Shown here piece by piece: positions 15,852 to 24,570 of a DNA stretch of 64,000 nucleotides. Under the pieces are notes generated by a model. It was not told the origin of the DNA. It made no database searches and saw nothing but the letters and a program-made list of their open reading frames with translations. The stretch lies in the NCBI GenBank assembly GCA_020635725.1, contig JACJZF010000002.1, positions 310,001 through 374,000 on the forward strand. The letters run 5' to 3'. The DNA is from Flavobacteriales bacterium (lineage in GTDB: Bacteria > Bacteroidota > Bacteroidia > Flavobacteriales_F > PHOS-HE28). The position numbers and the translations under genes were made by a program. Positions within the stretch are counted from its first letter, which is position 1. Every line of letters begins with the position of its first letter.

Positions 15852-17243
15852 TCAGAACGCGTAGTTCACGATCAGCTCCGTGTGGAACATGTCCACCTTG
15901 TTCATAGCCTGGCGCTGTGTGTAAGCGGCGCCGTTCGCGGGCAACTTCGCAACGTTCAGGAACTGGATCGCCAAGCCCTTCCAATCGCCTTTGAACTGGT
16001 ATTGCGTGTTTAGGCCGAACTGCAGGTAGGAAGGGAAGGCGTACTTGTTCAGGTCTGCGTTGGAAACATCGGGCAATGCATACCAGCCCGCATCGCCTTG
16101 GATGCGCCAGCCGTTCTTGGTCCGCCAGATCAGGTTCAATGTCGTAGCGTGGACGTCACCGAGGCCCTCGTTGCGCTCACGCGGCAGGAAGGTGTAGAAA
16201 GGGTCACGTCCCCATTCGCGCGGCATCAGGTAGCGGCCATCAGCGGTGATGCGTGTGTAGTTGAGCTGCCAGCGGAAGCGCCCCAGATTCATGCGCAGGC
16301 GACCGCTGAAGGCCATCGACGCATCAGCTTGGAAGTAAGCGAGGCTATCGACCGTGTTCCCGCCGCTGCCCACCTTGTCTTGCCGGATCGCCATGGCGCC
16401 CACCATCCAACGGTCGTCCCGCGTGCCGCGCTCAACCTGCAGCATCGCTGTGTTGCTGATGTTGGCGGTGAGCATCTCCCACGCCGTGAACGTGAGCTTG
16501 CTTGGGCCGTTCCATTGCGCGCCGGCCATCGCCACGCCAGCTGAGGTGGTGTTCCCAGCGTAGCGGCTGGGCCTGCCGTTCACGCCGACGCCGGCAGGAT
16601 ATAGTCCGAAGCTCTGCTCCGCGCCGTACCAACCCGCCGTTGACCGGGGTGAGAAGCCGTAAAGTAATCCGCCTTCGAGCTTCAGTTCGTTCCTGGTGCG
16701 GTGGGATGCCCACAGTCCTTCGGCCAGGGTGGGTTGCATGCGGCCATCCTGCGGGTTGATGAAGGGCGTGTTGATCTCCTGTCGGCCGAGCACGAACATG
16801 GTGTGCTCATCCAAGGACTTGTAGTTGAGCTGGAACAGCTGGAGGTAGGCGAGCTGGTTATCCTCACGGGGTGCGGTCACGTCGAACAGGCCGATCTCGT
16901 AACGGTTGGGCTGCTTGGTGATCGGGTCCGGTGTGGTCAGGTCGGCGCTCCATAAGTCGAAGGCGTAGCCACCGCTCATGCGGAATTGAAAGCCCTTCCA
17001 GCGTTGCGACGCGAAGCCGAGGCTGCCACCAAAGGCCTGTGCATGATAATCCGCCGGGGCGCCATCGTTCAAGGTTCCCATGAGGAAGACACGGAAGCGT
17101 CCTTCAAGCGTGCCCTTGCGGATCACATCATGAAGGGCCGCGCCCTGCCGCAGGCTATCGCTATGGGGCAGGTCCTGATCCGTGTTCTGCGCGCTCACTG
17201 CGATGGCGAGCAGGACGAGCAGGGAGAGAAGTGACCAGCGCAC
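15852..17243 (-). CDS. Outer-membrane beta-barrel porin, OprD-like
   Basis: 463 residues from a GTG at 17243. The signal peptide is 'RWSLLSLLVLLAIAVSA'. The rest alternates amphipathic strands and ends in 'MFHTELIVNYAF', the terminal Phe expected of an outer-membrane barrel. The N-terminal 'TLEGRFRVFLMGTLNDG' and later 'FVLGRQEINTPFINPQDGRM' resemble OprD/alginate-export type porins. In this setting it may admit thiosulfate or another anion (inference). It lies 6 bp after the DsrE gene. Confidence 0.7.
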   Translation of the reverse strand: MRWSLLSLLVLLAIAVSAQNTDQDLPHSDSLRQGAALHDVIRKGTLEGRFRVFLMGTLNDGAPADYHAQAFGGSLGFASQRWKGFQFRMSGGYAFDLWSADLTTPDPITKQPNRYEIGLFDVTAPREDNQLAYLQLFQLNYKSLDEHTMFVLGRQEINTPFINPQDGRMQPTLAEGLWASHRTRNELKLEGGLLYGFSPRSTAGWYGAEQSFGLYPAGVGVNGRPSRYAGNTTSAGVAMAGAQWNGPSKLTFTAWEMLTANISNTAMLQVERGTRDDRWMVGAMAIRQDKVGSGGNTVDSLAYFQADASMAFSGRLRMNLGRFRWQLNYTRITADGRYLMPREWGRDPFYTFLPRERNEGLGDVHATTLNLIWRTKNGWRIQGDAGWYALPDVSNADLNKYAFPSYLQFGLNTQYQFKGDWKGLAIQFLNVAKLPANGAAYTQRQAMNKVDMFHTELIVNYAF

Positions 17244-17249
17244 GATGGG

Positions 17250-17669
17250 TCAGAAGCCCGCTTTGATGTAGCTCCAGCCGTCCTCCTGGCGCTCTACGAT
17301 GTGGATGATGCCCGCATTCACAAAACCAGCGGAGGGCAGCACCTGCGCGCGGTCCAGCTTGCGCTCCTTGATGGTGTTCTCGCACGCGAGGAAGTGGATG
17401 CCCTTATCGCTGAATTCCTTCACCCTGTCCGCCACGATGCTGCGGTCGCTCATGAGCATGTCCATGCCCGGGCCGTGGCAAACGACCTCGAGCTCCATCT
17501 CCGGTGCGGCCTCCTTCATGTTACGCAGCTGCCGCATCAGGCCCTTGTGAACGAGCGTATCGCCACTGGTGAGCTGCATGACGATGCGGTGGTGGCGTCC
17601 ACCCGACTGAGCCTTCGCGGTATACGTGATCCCCAGCAGCAGGGCGAACAGGAAGAGGAGCTTCTTCAT
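17250..17669 (-). CDS. Exported DsrE-like protein
   Basis: 139 residues with a signal peptide ('MKKLLFLFALLLGITYTAKA') and a DsrE/F-type fold: 'HRIVMQLTSGDTLVHKGLMR', 'MELEVVCHGPGMDMLM', 'GIHFLACENTIKER'. The Cys in 'LACENTIK' corresponds to the conserved Cys of this group. DsrE-like proteins are sulfur carriers; an exported version next to a porin and a SoxB-like enzyme suggests periplasmic sulfur handling. The start is ATG 17669 because it begins the signal peptide. Confidence 0.8.
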   Translation of the reverse strand: MKKLLFLFALLLGITYTAKAQSGGRHHRIVMQLTSGDTLVHKGLMRQLRNMKEAAPEMELEVVCHGPGMDMLMSDRSIVADRVKEFSDKGIHFLACENTIKERKLDRAQVLPSAGFVNAGIIHIVERQEDGWSYIKAGF

Positions 17670-17726
17670 GCTGCAAAGGTCCGGCCCTGAGCCCATGCGT
17701 TCAGTGATACGGATCACCGGAAGGCA

Positions 17727-18200
17727 CTACCTGCCAAGGAAGGCGCTGTACATCCACACCAGCTTCTCCTGCGCGCGGATGTAGTCGCTCATGAGCGCGT
17801 TGGTGCCTTCGTCATTGGCATCGGCGCTCAGCACGAGCAGATCGCGTTGCATGGCGATCACGGTGCCGAAGGAGGCCAGGATGTCCTTCACTGCGGCGAT
17901 GCCATCGCTCACCTGCTTGCTCTCCTTGATGGCCGAGACCTTCCGGTATTCGGAATAGTTGTGCGCAGGTGCTGCACCCAGGGTGAGGATGCGCTCGGCC
18001 ACCTCGTCGATCTTCAGCAACAGGTCGTTGTACAGCTCCTCGAACTTCAGGTGGAGCTCGAAGAACTTCTCGCCCTTGATATTCCAGTGATAACCGCGCA
18101 TGTTCTGGTAGAAGATGGAGTAGTTGGCCAGCAGCACGTTCAGCTTCTCCGCCAGTTTCGCAGCCTTCTTCCCATCCAGTCCGATCGTGTTCGTCTTCAT
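17727..18200 (-). CDS. dps: Dps-family ferritin-like protein
   Basis: 157 residues with the Dps four-helix bundle. The ferroxidase ligands appear in 'NMRGYHWNIKGEKFFELHLKFEE' (read as parts around H31 and H43) and 'LLLKIDEVAERI' (Asp and Glu). It stores iron and protects DNA from peroxide. It sits inside the sulfur block between the SoxB-like and DsrE genes, which may reflect oxidative stress linked to sulfur oxidation. Confidence 0.9.
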   Translation of the reverse strand: MKTNTIGLDGKKAAKLAEKLNVLLANYSIFYQNMRGYHWNIKGEKFFELHLKFEELYNDLLLKIDEVAERILTLGAAPAHNYSEYRKVSAIKESKQVSDGIAAVKDILASFGTVIAMQRDLLVLSADANDEGTNALMSDYIRAQEKLVWMYSAFLGR

Positions 18201-18216
18201 GATCACCAAGGTGGTT

Positions 18217-19998
18217 TCAACGGAACTCGTAGTCGTAGCCTTCCAGCTGGCTCAGCAGGTCCTGCGGCGCGTCAGTGGCGGTGATACGACCCTCGACCTT
18301 GGGCGCCACGGGACTGAACTTCCCGAAGTACTCGCGCAGGATCGTATGCATGGTGATGCCCGCGCGTCGTGGGTTCCGCACGTGCTCCATGCGGCAGAGC
18401 ACATGATCGGGATCGCCCTCGCGCTCGCATGCGGCGATGGTGTAGTAGCGGTCCATCTCGATCGGCTTGCCTTTCACCTTGATCCAATTCACGCGCTTCC
18501 CCATGTCGTTGTGCATGGTGAAGTTGGCGGTCATGCCCTGGAAGCGCACCACCCAACCGCCGAAGCGCTTGGCGGGTTCCTTGGCGAACACATTATGCAG
18601 CTCCTTCTCCAGCCAGTCCCATATCTGGCGGCCGGTGGCCTCGCCGTATTTGGCGTCGCTGTCCACCGGGATCATGCTCCAGAGGTGGTCGTTGGTGATC
18701 GGCGTCGGGGTCTTGCCGTCGGCAACGATCGGCGGGCAGAAACGGAAGCCGTTGCTGATGGCGATGTCCGGCTTAAGCTTCCACATGATCGCATCGGTCA
18801 CCAGGTTGTCCATCGGGTTCTCGATCACGTAGTAGCGCACGAGGGTGTTCTTCGTGCTACCCACCACCTTGCCCAGCTGCTCCTTGTAGGGTGCGCTCAC
18901 CTCATCAACGAGCGCGAGCATGCCCTTGTCCGCCGGGTACTTCTCCGGATCCACATCGAGCAGCTCGTAGTGGCTGTCCTTCACCTTGCCGTCCTCGACA
19001 ACGACATCCAGCCTCGCAACGAACGAACCGAAGGAGCCCGGTTCCACCACCATGCTGTGCTTGGCGTCGATGGGCTTGCGTACGCGCTCGTGCGTGTCTG
19101 CTCCGAGGATCAGGTCCGCGCCATCCACTTCCGGTTTGTTGGCGAGATCGACCTGTTGCGCCAGGCCCATGTGCGTGACGAGGAAGACCATGGCGCACTG
19201 CTCGTATTCGCGCAGGTGGCGGATGTAGCGCGCCACGTTCTGCTCGGGCTTCGTGAACTTGATGCCGCAGCTGTAGGCGGGGGATTGGCGCTTCGGAGTG
19301 AGCGGGTCGTTGTAGCCGATGAAGCCGATCTTCACGCCGGCCACGTTCGTGGTCCAGTAAGGAGGGAAGATGAGCTCGCCGGCCAGCTCCTCGTTCGGGT
19401 CGCGCATGGGGCCGCAGAATTCCGCCAGCTTCTCATGCCACATGTTGGCGCAGATCTTCGAGGCCTGGTAGCCGCCCAGGTCCTTCAGCATGTTCTCCTT
19501 GCCGTACACCACTTCCCAGTTGCCGGGCAGGATCAGGTCATAGCCCACGCGGTTCATCAAGGGCACGATCGCCCGACCCTCGCTCATGGCCGCCACGCCA
19601 CCGCCCTGGAAGCAGTCGCCGCCATCGATCACGATGGTGTTCGCGGGGTCCTCGGCTCGCAACGTGTCGATCATCGTCTTCAGCACACCGTAGCCGCCGC
19701 GCTTCTTGTACACGGCTTTGCCGTTCTCCATGAAGAACTCGTCGTGCGTGTGCAGCTGCGAGTGGATGTCGCTCGTATAGAGCAGGGTGAACTTCTGCGC
19801 CTTGCCCTGCTGCACGGCCCGCGCTCCGATCAGTTCCTCCCTTCGCGTGTTGTCCGAGAAAGCGCCGAGCGCGACGGTGGGGCCGAGGGTCAGGCCTGCG
19901 CCAAGCGCGCCGAGTGAGCGCAGCGCCTGGCGGCGGTCCATGCCTTTGTCATCATGCGCGCTGCAGGTGCAGCCGGGGGGGTGTTGGGTGTCGCTCAT
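18217..19998 (-). CDS. SoxB-like thiosulfohydrolase / 5'-nucleotidase family protein
   Basis: 593 residues. A twin-arginine-type signal 'DRRQALRSLGALGAGLTLG' spans about residues 21-45, so export is folded. The metallophosphatase core has 'YTSDIHSQL' (Asp77, His79), 'DGGDCFQGG' (Asp128) and 'GNWEVVYG' (160-167). The last segment has the Trp-Glu of SoxB ('GHWEFTYG') rather than the 'GNHE' of ordinary 5'-nucleotidases, but keeps their Asn. The C-terminal 5'-nucleotidase domain follows ('ISNGFRFCPP'). SoxB releases sulfate from SoxYZ-bound sulfane sulfonate. No soxYZ or soxAX lie in the window, so the substrate carrier is uncertain. Confidence 0.75.
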   Translation of the reverse strand: MSDTQHPPGCTCSAHDDKGMDRRQALRSLGALGAGLTLGPTVALGAFSDNTRREELIGARAVQQGKAQKFTLLYTSDIHSQLHTHDEFFMENGKAVYKKRGGYGVLKTMIDTLRAEDPANTIVIDGGDCFQGGGVAAMSEGRAIVPLMNRVGYDLILPGNWEVVYGKENMLKDLGGYQASKICANMWHEKLAEFCGPMRDPNEELAGELIFPPYWTTNVAGVKIGFIGYNDPLTPKRQSPAYSCGIKFTKPEQNVARYIRHLREYEQCAMVFLVTHMGLAQQVDLANKPEVDGADLILGADTHERVRKPIDAKHSMVVEPGSFGSFVARLDVVVEDGKVKDSHYELLDVDPEKYPADKGMLALVDEVSAPYKEQLGKVVGSTKNTLVRYYVIENPMDNLVTDAIMWKLKPDIAISNGFRFCPPIVADGKTPTPITNDHLWSMIPVDSDAKYGEATGRQIWDWLEKELHNVFAKEPAKRFGGWVVRFQGMTANFTMHNDMGKRVNWIKVKGKPIEMDRYYTIAACEREGDPDHVLCRMEHVRNPRRAGITMHTILREYFGKFSPVAPKVEGRITATDAPQDLLSQLEGYDYEFR

Positions 19999-20030
19999 CG
20001 TTAGATCCGCTCTTTCTCTGATCCGCTGCT

Positions 20031-21140
20031 CTACTTCTTCTGCCTTGCTTCAGCTATCGGTCCGAAGGGGCCGTACTTGTGCTGCTTCTCGGTGAAGGTA
20101 TCCGAATACGGTCCGAACGGATGATCGATCGGTTTCTTGCTGATGTCGGGCCAGTCACCCGTGAGGTCCTTCGCCGGTCGCGGCTGCGAGTTCACGAAGG
20201 CGGCCACGTCCCACGCTTCCTCATCGGTCAACTGCGGATGATCGTATGCCGCGCCTTGGGGCATGTTGGCCTTCACATAGCCCGCGAAGCGACTGAGACG
20301 ATAGAGGCCGGCGCCCTGGTTGTAGCTGTGGTCGCCCCAAAGCGGCGGGTACTGGTAGGTGGCGCCATCCGTGCTCAACATGCCTTCGCCCTGTGGCCCG
20401 TGACAGCTCACGCACTTCACGTTGAAGACCTCATGGCCGCGCGTGGGGTCTGCGGCACGGTCCAGGAAGGCGAGCTTCTCGATGCCCGTGCCTTTCGGGA
20501 TGCTGTCCTTGGCGACACCGGTGCCCAGCCATTCCATGTACGCCACGATCGCGCGCATCTCCTTGCTCATGCTATCCAGCGCCACTCCGTTTAGACTTCG
20601 TTCCATGCAATCATTCACGCGTTTCTCCACGCTCTCCAGCTTCCCGCTTCGCGAGCGCACCTTCGGATAGGTGCTCCAGACCGCACCGTAGTTGTTGCCC
20701 CAGGGCTTGGTGCCCGCATCCAGGTGGCAGTTCTGGCAGTTCAGTCCGTTGGTCAGGTGGGCCACGCTGCCGTTCGGGCCCAGGTAGACCGCCGTGCGCG
20801 CGATGAGCTCACGACCATATCGAATGCGTGACTCGAGCTCATCGTCCAAGAAGGTGAGACGCGCCGTGTCGGCTCCACTCCACAGGCCATCACTCGTATA
20901 GATGGCGATCTGCGGCAACGGCTCAACGATGGGAGGAGCCGGTGCGAATAGGCCATCAGGCACGAAGAACTGTCCCAGGGCAAGCACAAGAAGCACCCAC
21001 GTCACACGCTTGCCCCACTTCATGCCTCCGGCCACCGGGAGTCCAAGTCGTTCTTGCATGGTGCGCATCGCGTCATCCAGTACATGCAGCACCACCAGCA
21101 CGAGCAGCACCGCGATGAGGACGATGATCCCGGGGAGCAT
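20031..21140 (-). CDS. Membrane-anchored dihaem cytochrome c, thiosulfate dehydrogenase (TsdA)-like
   Basis: 369 residues with two N-terminal membrane helices (about 2-21 and 46-63) and two haem sites, CQNCH (about 135) and CVSCH (about 243). Between them, 'YPKVRSRSGKLESVEKR' and 'DCMERSLNGVALDSMSKEM' plus 'AIVAYMEWLG' match the TsdA arrangement, which oxidises thiosulfate to tetrathionate. The start is ATG 21140, 2 bp after the YeeE-type gene stop. Soluble TsdA proteins lack such an anchor; here electrons may pass directly into the membrane (inference). Confidence 0.8.
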   Translation of the reverse strand: MLPGIIVLIAVLLVLVVLHVLDDAMRTMQERLGLPVAGGMKWGKRVTWVLLVLALGQFFVPDGLFAPAPPIVEPLPQIAIYTSDGLWSGADTARLTFLDDELESRIRYGRELIARTAVYLGPNGSVAHLTNGLNCQNCHLDAGTKPWGNNYGAVWSTYPKVRSRSGKLESVEKRVNDCMERSLNGVALDSMSKEMRAIVAYMEWLGTGVAKDSIPKGTGIEKLAFLDRAADPTRGHEVFNVKCVSCHGPQGEGMLSTDGATYQYPPLWGDHSYNQGAGLYRLSRFAGYVKANMPQGAAYDHPQLTDEEAWDVAAFVNSQPRPAKDLTGDWPDISKKPIDHPFGPYSDTFTEKQHKYGPFGPIAEARQKK

Positions 21141-21142
21141 GA

Positions 21143-21652
21143 TCAATGCGGGAGTTGCTCGCGGAAGCGGCCATACACCCAGGTGCCGGCCACCGCGCTC
21201 AGGAAGGTCACCAGGATCACGCCATATCCTGCACCGATCTGCGCGAAGAGCGGACCCGGACAAGCGCCCGTGATGGCCCAGCCCAGTCCGAAGATGAGCG
21301 CACCATAGATCTGACCTTTGTTGAAGGTCTTGCTCGGGATGTGGATCTCCTCGCCATAGACGGTCTTCGCCTTGGTGCGCTTGATGATGAGCACGCTGAT
21401 CAGGCCCACCATCACTGCCGTGCCGATCACACCATACATGTGGAAGCTCTCGAAGCGGAACATCTCCTGGATGCGGAACCAGCTCACGATCTCCGCCTTG
21501 ACGAAGACGATGCCGAAGAGGATGCCCCAGGCGCTGTACTTCAGGTTGTACCACCAGGGGTGCTTCAGAACGCTCTCGTTGACGCACATGGCGTCAAGCT
21601 CACGCTGCTGCAGGTCGGCGGTGGTCGGTGCTTGTTGGAATGCGCTTTCCAT
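21143..21652 (-). CDS. YeeE/YedE-type transporter subunit B
   Basis: 169 residues, several membrane helices, with the hallmark 'GLGWAITGACPGPLFAQIG' containing the conserved Cys. YeeE/YedE proteins import thiosulfate or other sulfur compounds. Here the family is split into two genes, this one and 21656-22219, each supplying one Cys motif. It is 3 bp from its partner. Confidence 0.88.
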   Translation of the reverse strand: MESAFQQAPTTADLQQRELDAMCVNESVLKHPWWYNLKYSAWGILFGIVFVKAEIVSWFRIQEMFRFESFHMYGVIGTAVMVGLISVLIIKRTKAKTVYGEEIHIPSKTFNKGQIYGALIFGLGWAITGACPGPLFAQIGAGYGVILVTFLSAVAGTWVYGRFREQLPH

Positions 21653-21655
21653 GGC

Positions 21656-22219
21656 TCAGAGGGTCAATAGGGAGGGAAGGATGAACCAGGTCATCACGAA
21701 GCCGCCGATCATGAACATGACCGTGGCCACGAGGCTCGGCCACTGCAAACTGCTCAAGCCCATGATGGCGTGGCCGCTGGTGCAGCCGCCGGCGTATCGC
21801 GTGCCGAATCCGACCATGAAGCCGCCGATCACGAAGAAGATCAAGCCACGCAACGTGAAGAGCTGATCCCAGCTGAAGATCTCTGACGGCTGCAGCGCAG
21901 CGGTGTCGGTGATGCCTTTGGAGGCGAGGTACTCCGCGGTGGGCGCGGCGAGTTGCACCGGATCAGGGTTGCTCAGGTAGTTGGCGGCGATGAACGCGCC
22001 GAGCGCGATCCCTCCGACGAAGAAGAGGTTCCATGCCTCCTTCCTCCAATCGTACTTGAAGAACTTCACATCGCCCGGGATACAGGCTGCGCACAGGTGC
22101 CGCAACGAACTGCTGATCCCGAAGGTCTTGTTACCGACGAGCAGCAGGAAGGGCACGGTGAGGCCGATGAGCGCGCCTGCCACATACCATGGCCAGGGTT
22201 GTTTGATGAGTTCAAGCAT
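21656..22219 (-). CDS. YeeE/YedE-type transporter subunit A
   Basis: 187 residues with about four membrane helices and the signature 'GTRYAGGCTSGHAIMGLS', whose Cys relays thiosulfate in YeeE. A second Cys-rich loop 'HLCAACIPGD' lies near the N-terminus. It forms a pair with the next gene; together they equal one full-length YeeE. Confidence 0.88.
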   Translation of the reverse strand: MLELIKQPWPWYVAGALIGLTVPFLLLVGNKTFGISSSLRHLCAACIPGDVKFFKYDWRKEAWNLFFVGGIALGAFIAANYLSNPDPVQLAAPTAEYLASKGITDTAALQPSEIFSWDQLFTLRGLIFFVIGGFMVGFGTRYAGGCTSGHAIMGLSSLQWPSLVATVMFMIGGFVMTWFILPSLLTL

Positions 22220-22309
22220 GGTGCTCCTGTTGTTGCAGAATGGCGACCGGTCGATGGTGAATGGGTCGTGCTACGGCCTCCCCATTCGTCATTGACCATT
22301 CGAAAGGCC

Positions 22310-23722
22310 TTACTTATTCAGCGTGGATGGGCACACGTAGTCGGTCACCTTCACATCGGTCTTCTTGATCGCATTGAAGCCGCCGCGCACCTCCACGAGG
22401 TTGTGATAGCCACGTGCCTTGAGCAAACTGGTCGCGATCATGCTGCGGTAGCCGCCGGCGCAATGCACGTAGTTCATCTCCTCTTTGCTGAACGCGGCCA
22501 GGTTCTGGTTGATGAACTGCAACGAGGCATGCCAAGCACCGTCCACATGCTCAGCCTCGTACTCGCCATCCTTGCGCACATCCACCACGCGCAGCTTGCC
22601 GGCGTGGAAGCGCTTCGCGAATTCCTCCGCGTCGATGCGCTCGATCAGGTCCACGTCTTTGCCGCTGGCCTTCCAAGCCGCGATGCCGCCCTTCAAGTAA
22701 CCGAACACGTTGTCGTAGCCCACGCGGGCGAGGCGGGTCACCACTTCATCCTCCATGCCCTCGTCGGTCACGAGCAGCAGCGGATGCTTCACATCGGGTA
22801 TCATGGCCCCCACCCAGGGTGCGAAATCGCCTTTGATGCCGATGTTGATGCTGCGCGGGATGAAGCCGTCCTTGAAGTCTTCGGCGCCGCGGGTGTCCAG
22901 AACGAGCGCGCCTTCGGTCTCGGCCACCAATTCGAACTGGTCGGGGGTCAGCGCACGCATGCCGCGCTCCTTCACCGTGTCCACGCTCTCGATCACGCCC
23001 TTGTTCATGGCCACGTTCTGCGGGAAGTACGCGGGAGGCGGAAGGAGACCATCGGTCACCTCCTGGATGAACTGCTCCTTGCTGGCGGCCTTCAGCGCGT
23101 AGTTCGTGCGCTTCTGATTGCCGAGTGTGTCGGAGGTCTCCTTGCTCATGTTCTTGCCGCATGCGCTGCCCGCGCCGTGCGCCGGGTACACGATCACCTC
23201 ATCGGGCAGGGTCATGATCTTGTTGTGCAGGCTGTCGTACAGGTAGCCCGCGAGGTCTTCCTGCGTGATGGAACCGGCCTTCTGCGCCAGGTCCGGGCGA
23301 CCGACATCGCCGATGAAGAGCGTGTCGCCGGTGTAGATGCTGTGCGGCTTGCCGTTCTCGTCAATGAGCAGGTAGGTGGTGCTTTCCATGGTGTGACCGG
23401 GCGTGTGCAGCACCTTGATCGTCACCTTGCCGAGCTTGAGCTCCTCGCCATCCTGGGCGATGTGCGCTTCGAAGCTGGGGTTGGCGTTGGGGCCGTAGAC
23501 GATGGGCGCACCGGTCTTCTTTGCCAGGTCCAAGTGGCCGCTCACGAAGTCGGCATGGAAGTGCGTCTCCAGCACGTACTTGATCTTCGCGCCGCGCGCA
23601 TTCGCCCGTTCGATGTAGGGCGCGGTCTCGCGCAGCGGATCGATGATGGCGGCCTCGCCGTTGCTCTCGATGTAGTAGGCGCCTTGGGCCAGGCAGCCGG
23701 TGTAGATCTGTTCGATGTTCAT
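22310..23722 (-). CDS. Persulfide dioxygenase-type MBL hydrolase fused to two rhodanese domains
   Basis: 470 residues. The N-terminal metallo-beta-lactamase domain (1-250) carries 'ETHFHADFVSGH', 'HTPGHTMEST' and 'YTGDTLFIGDVGRPDL', the pattern of ETHE1/persulfide dioxygenases that turn glutathione or protein persulfide into sulfite. Two rhodanese domains follow. The first ('GALVLDTRGAEDFKDG') has 'LLLVTDEGMED' where the catalytic Cys loop should be, so it is probably inactive. The second has an intact 'YVHCAGGYRSMIA'. The sulfite formed could leave through the adjacent TSUP exporter. Confidence 0.9.
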   Translation of the reverse strand: MNIEQIYTGCLAQGAYYIESNGEAAIIDPLRETAPYIERANARGAKIKYVLETHFHADFVSGHLDLAKKTGAPIVYGPNANPSFEAHIAQDGEELKLGKVTIKVLHTPGHTMESTTYLLIDENGKPHSIYTGDTLFIGDVGRPDLAQKAGSITQEDLAGYLYDSLHNKIMTLPDEVIVYPAHGAGSACGKNMSKETSDTLGNQKRTNYALKAASKEQFIQEVTDGLLPPPAYFPQNVAMNKGVIESVDTVKERGMRALTPDQFELVAETEGALVLDTRGAEDFKDGFIPRSINIGIKGDFAPWVGAMIPDVKHPLLLVTDEGMEDEVVTRLARVGYDNVFGYLKGGIAAWKASGKDVDLIERIDAEEFAKRFHAGKLRVVDVRKDGEYEAEHVDGAWHASLQFINQNLAAFSKEEMNYVHCAGGYRSMIATSLLKARGYHNLVEVRGGFNAIKKTDVKVTDYVCPSTLNK

Positions 23723-23761
23723 GGTCTTGGTTGGTTGGGGCGCATCAGGTCGCGCCCGTGC

Positions 23762-24568
23762 TTAGCTGAGATGTGAGAGTTCGCGGCCGATGATGTAGAT
23801 GCCCATGAGCAGCACGAACCAGCCGAAGGCGGGCTTGAGCTTCTCATTGGGTATGCGTTTGCTGAGAATGCTTCCGGTGATGATGCCGGCGATGGCCACC
23901 ACGGAGAAGAAGAGCAGGAAGTTCCAATCGATGGCCTCGTTGCCTTTCAGGTCTCCCGTGAAGCCGATGAGCGATTTCGCGGCGATGATGATCAACGAGG
24001 TGCCCACCGCCTGCTTCATGGGCAGCTTGGCGAGCAGCACCAGCGCGGGGATGATGAGGAAGCCGCCGCCGGCGCCCACGAGGCCGGTGATGGTGCCCAC
24101 CACGATGCCCTCGGCGAGGATCAGCGGATAATTGAACCGCACTTCCCCCGTTGCCGTCTCGGCTGCTTTGGGCTTGCCCTTGCGGATCATGCTGAAGGCG
24201 GCGGCCACCATCAGCAGCGCGAAGAAGATGAGCATGCCCAGCGCCTTGCTCACCGCTACATCACCCATGTTGAAGAGCGGATCGGGCAGGGCCGGCACCA
24301 ACCACGCGCGGGTGGCGTACACCGCCAGGATGCTCGGGATGCCGAAGACCAGCGCCGTGCGCCAGTGGATGTTGCCCATGCGCATGTGGCTGAAGGAGCC
24401 GATCAAGCTGGTGAGCCCGACGATGAAGAGCGAGTAGGCCGTGGCCAGCACCGCATCCACGCTGAAGAGATAGACCAGGATCGGCACGGTGAGGATGCTG
24501 CCGCCGCCGCCGATGAGTCCGAGAGATAGGCCCATGATCAGGGCCCCGATGTATCCGATGATCTCCAT
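23762..24568 (-). CDS. TSUP (TauE/SafE) sulfite exporter-like permease
   Basis: 268 residues, about eight membrane helices in two homologous halves: 'GLSLGLIGGGGSILTVPILV' and 'GTITGLVGAGGGFLIIPALV', the repeated GG motif of the TSUP family, which exports sulfite and similar anions. ATG 24568 lies 2 bp after the ArsR-type stop; it is preferred to an upstream in-frame start inside that gene. Its place between the persulfide dioxygenase and the regulator supports a role in sulfite efflux. Confidence 0.88.
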   Translation of the reverse strand: MEIIGYIGALIMGLSLGLIGGGGSILTVPILVYLFSVDAVLATAYSLFIVGLTSLIGSFSHMRMGNIHWRTALVFGIPSILAVYATRAWLVPALPDPLFNMGDVAVSKALGMLIFFALLMVAAAFSMIRKGKPKAAETATGEVRFNYPLILAEGIVVGTITGLVGAGGGFLIIPALVLLAKLPMKQAVGTSLIIIAAKSLIGFTGDLKGNEAIDWNFLLFFSVVAIAGIITGSILSKRIPNEKLKPAFGWFVLLMGIYIIGRELSHLS

Positions 24569-24570
24569 GC

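Noticed and set aside
18124..19917. Plus-strand open frame of 597 codons
   Set aside because: Antisense shadow of the SoxB-like gene, whose motifs are clear.
19975..19981. C7/G7 tract near the start of the SoxB-like gene as a phase switch
   Set aside because: Seven bases is short for this GC content, and an in-frame ATG downstream keeps the twin-arginine signal.
21953..23776. Plus-strand open frame of 607 codons
   Set aside because: Antisense to the persulfide dioxygenase gene and its neighbour; no domain character.
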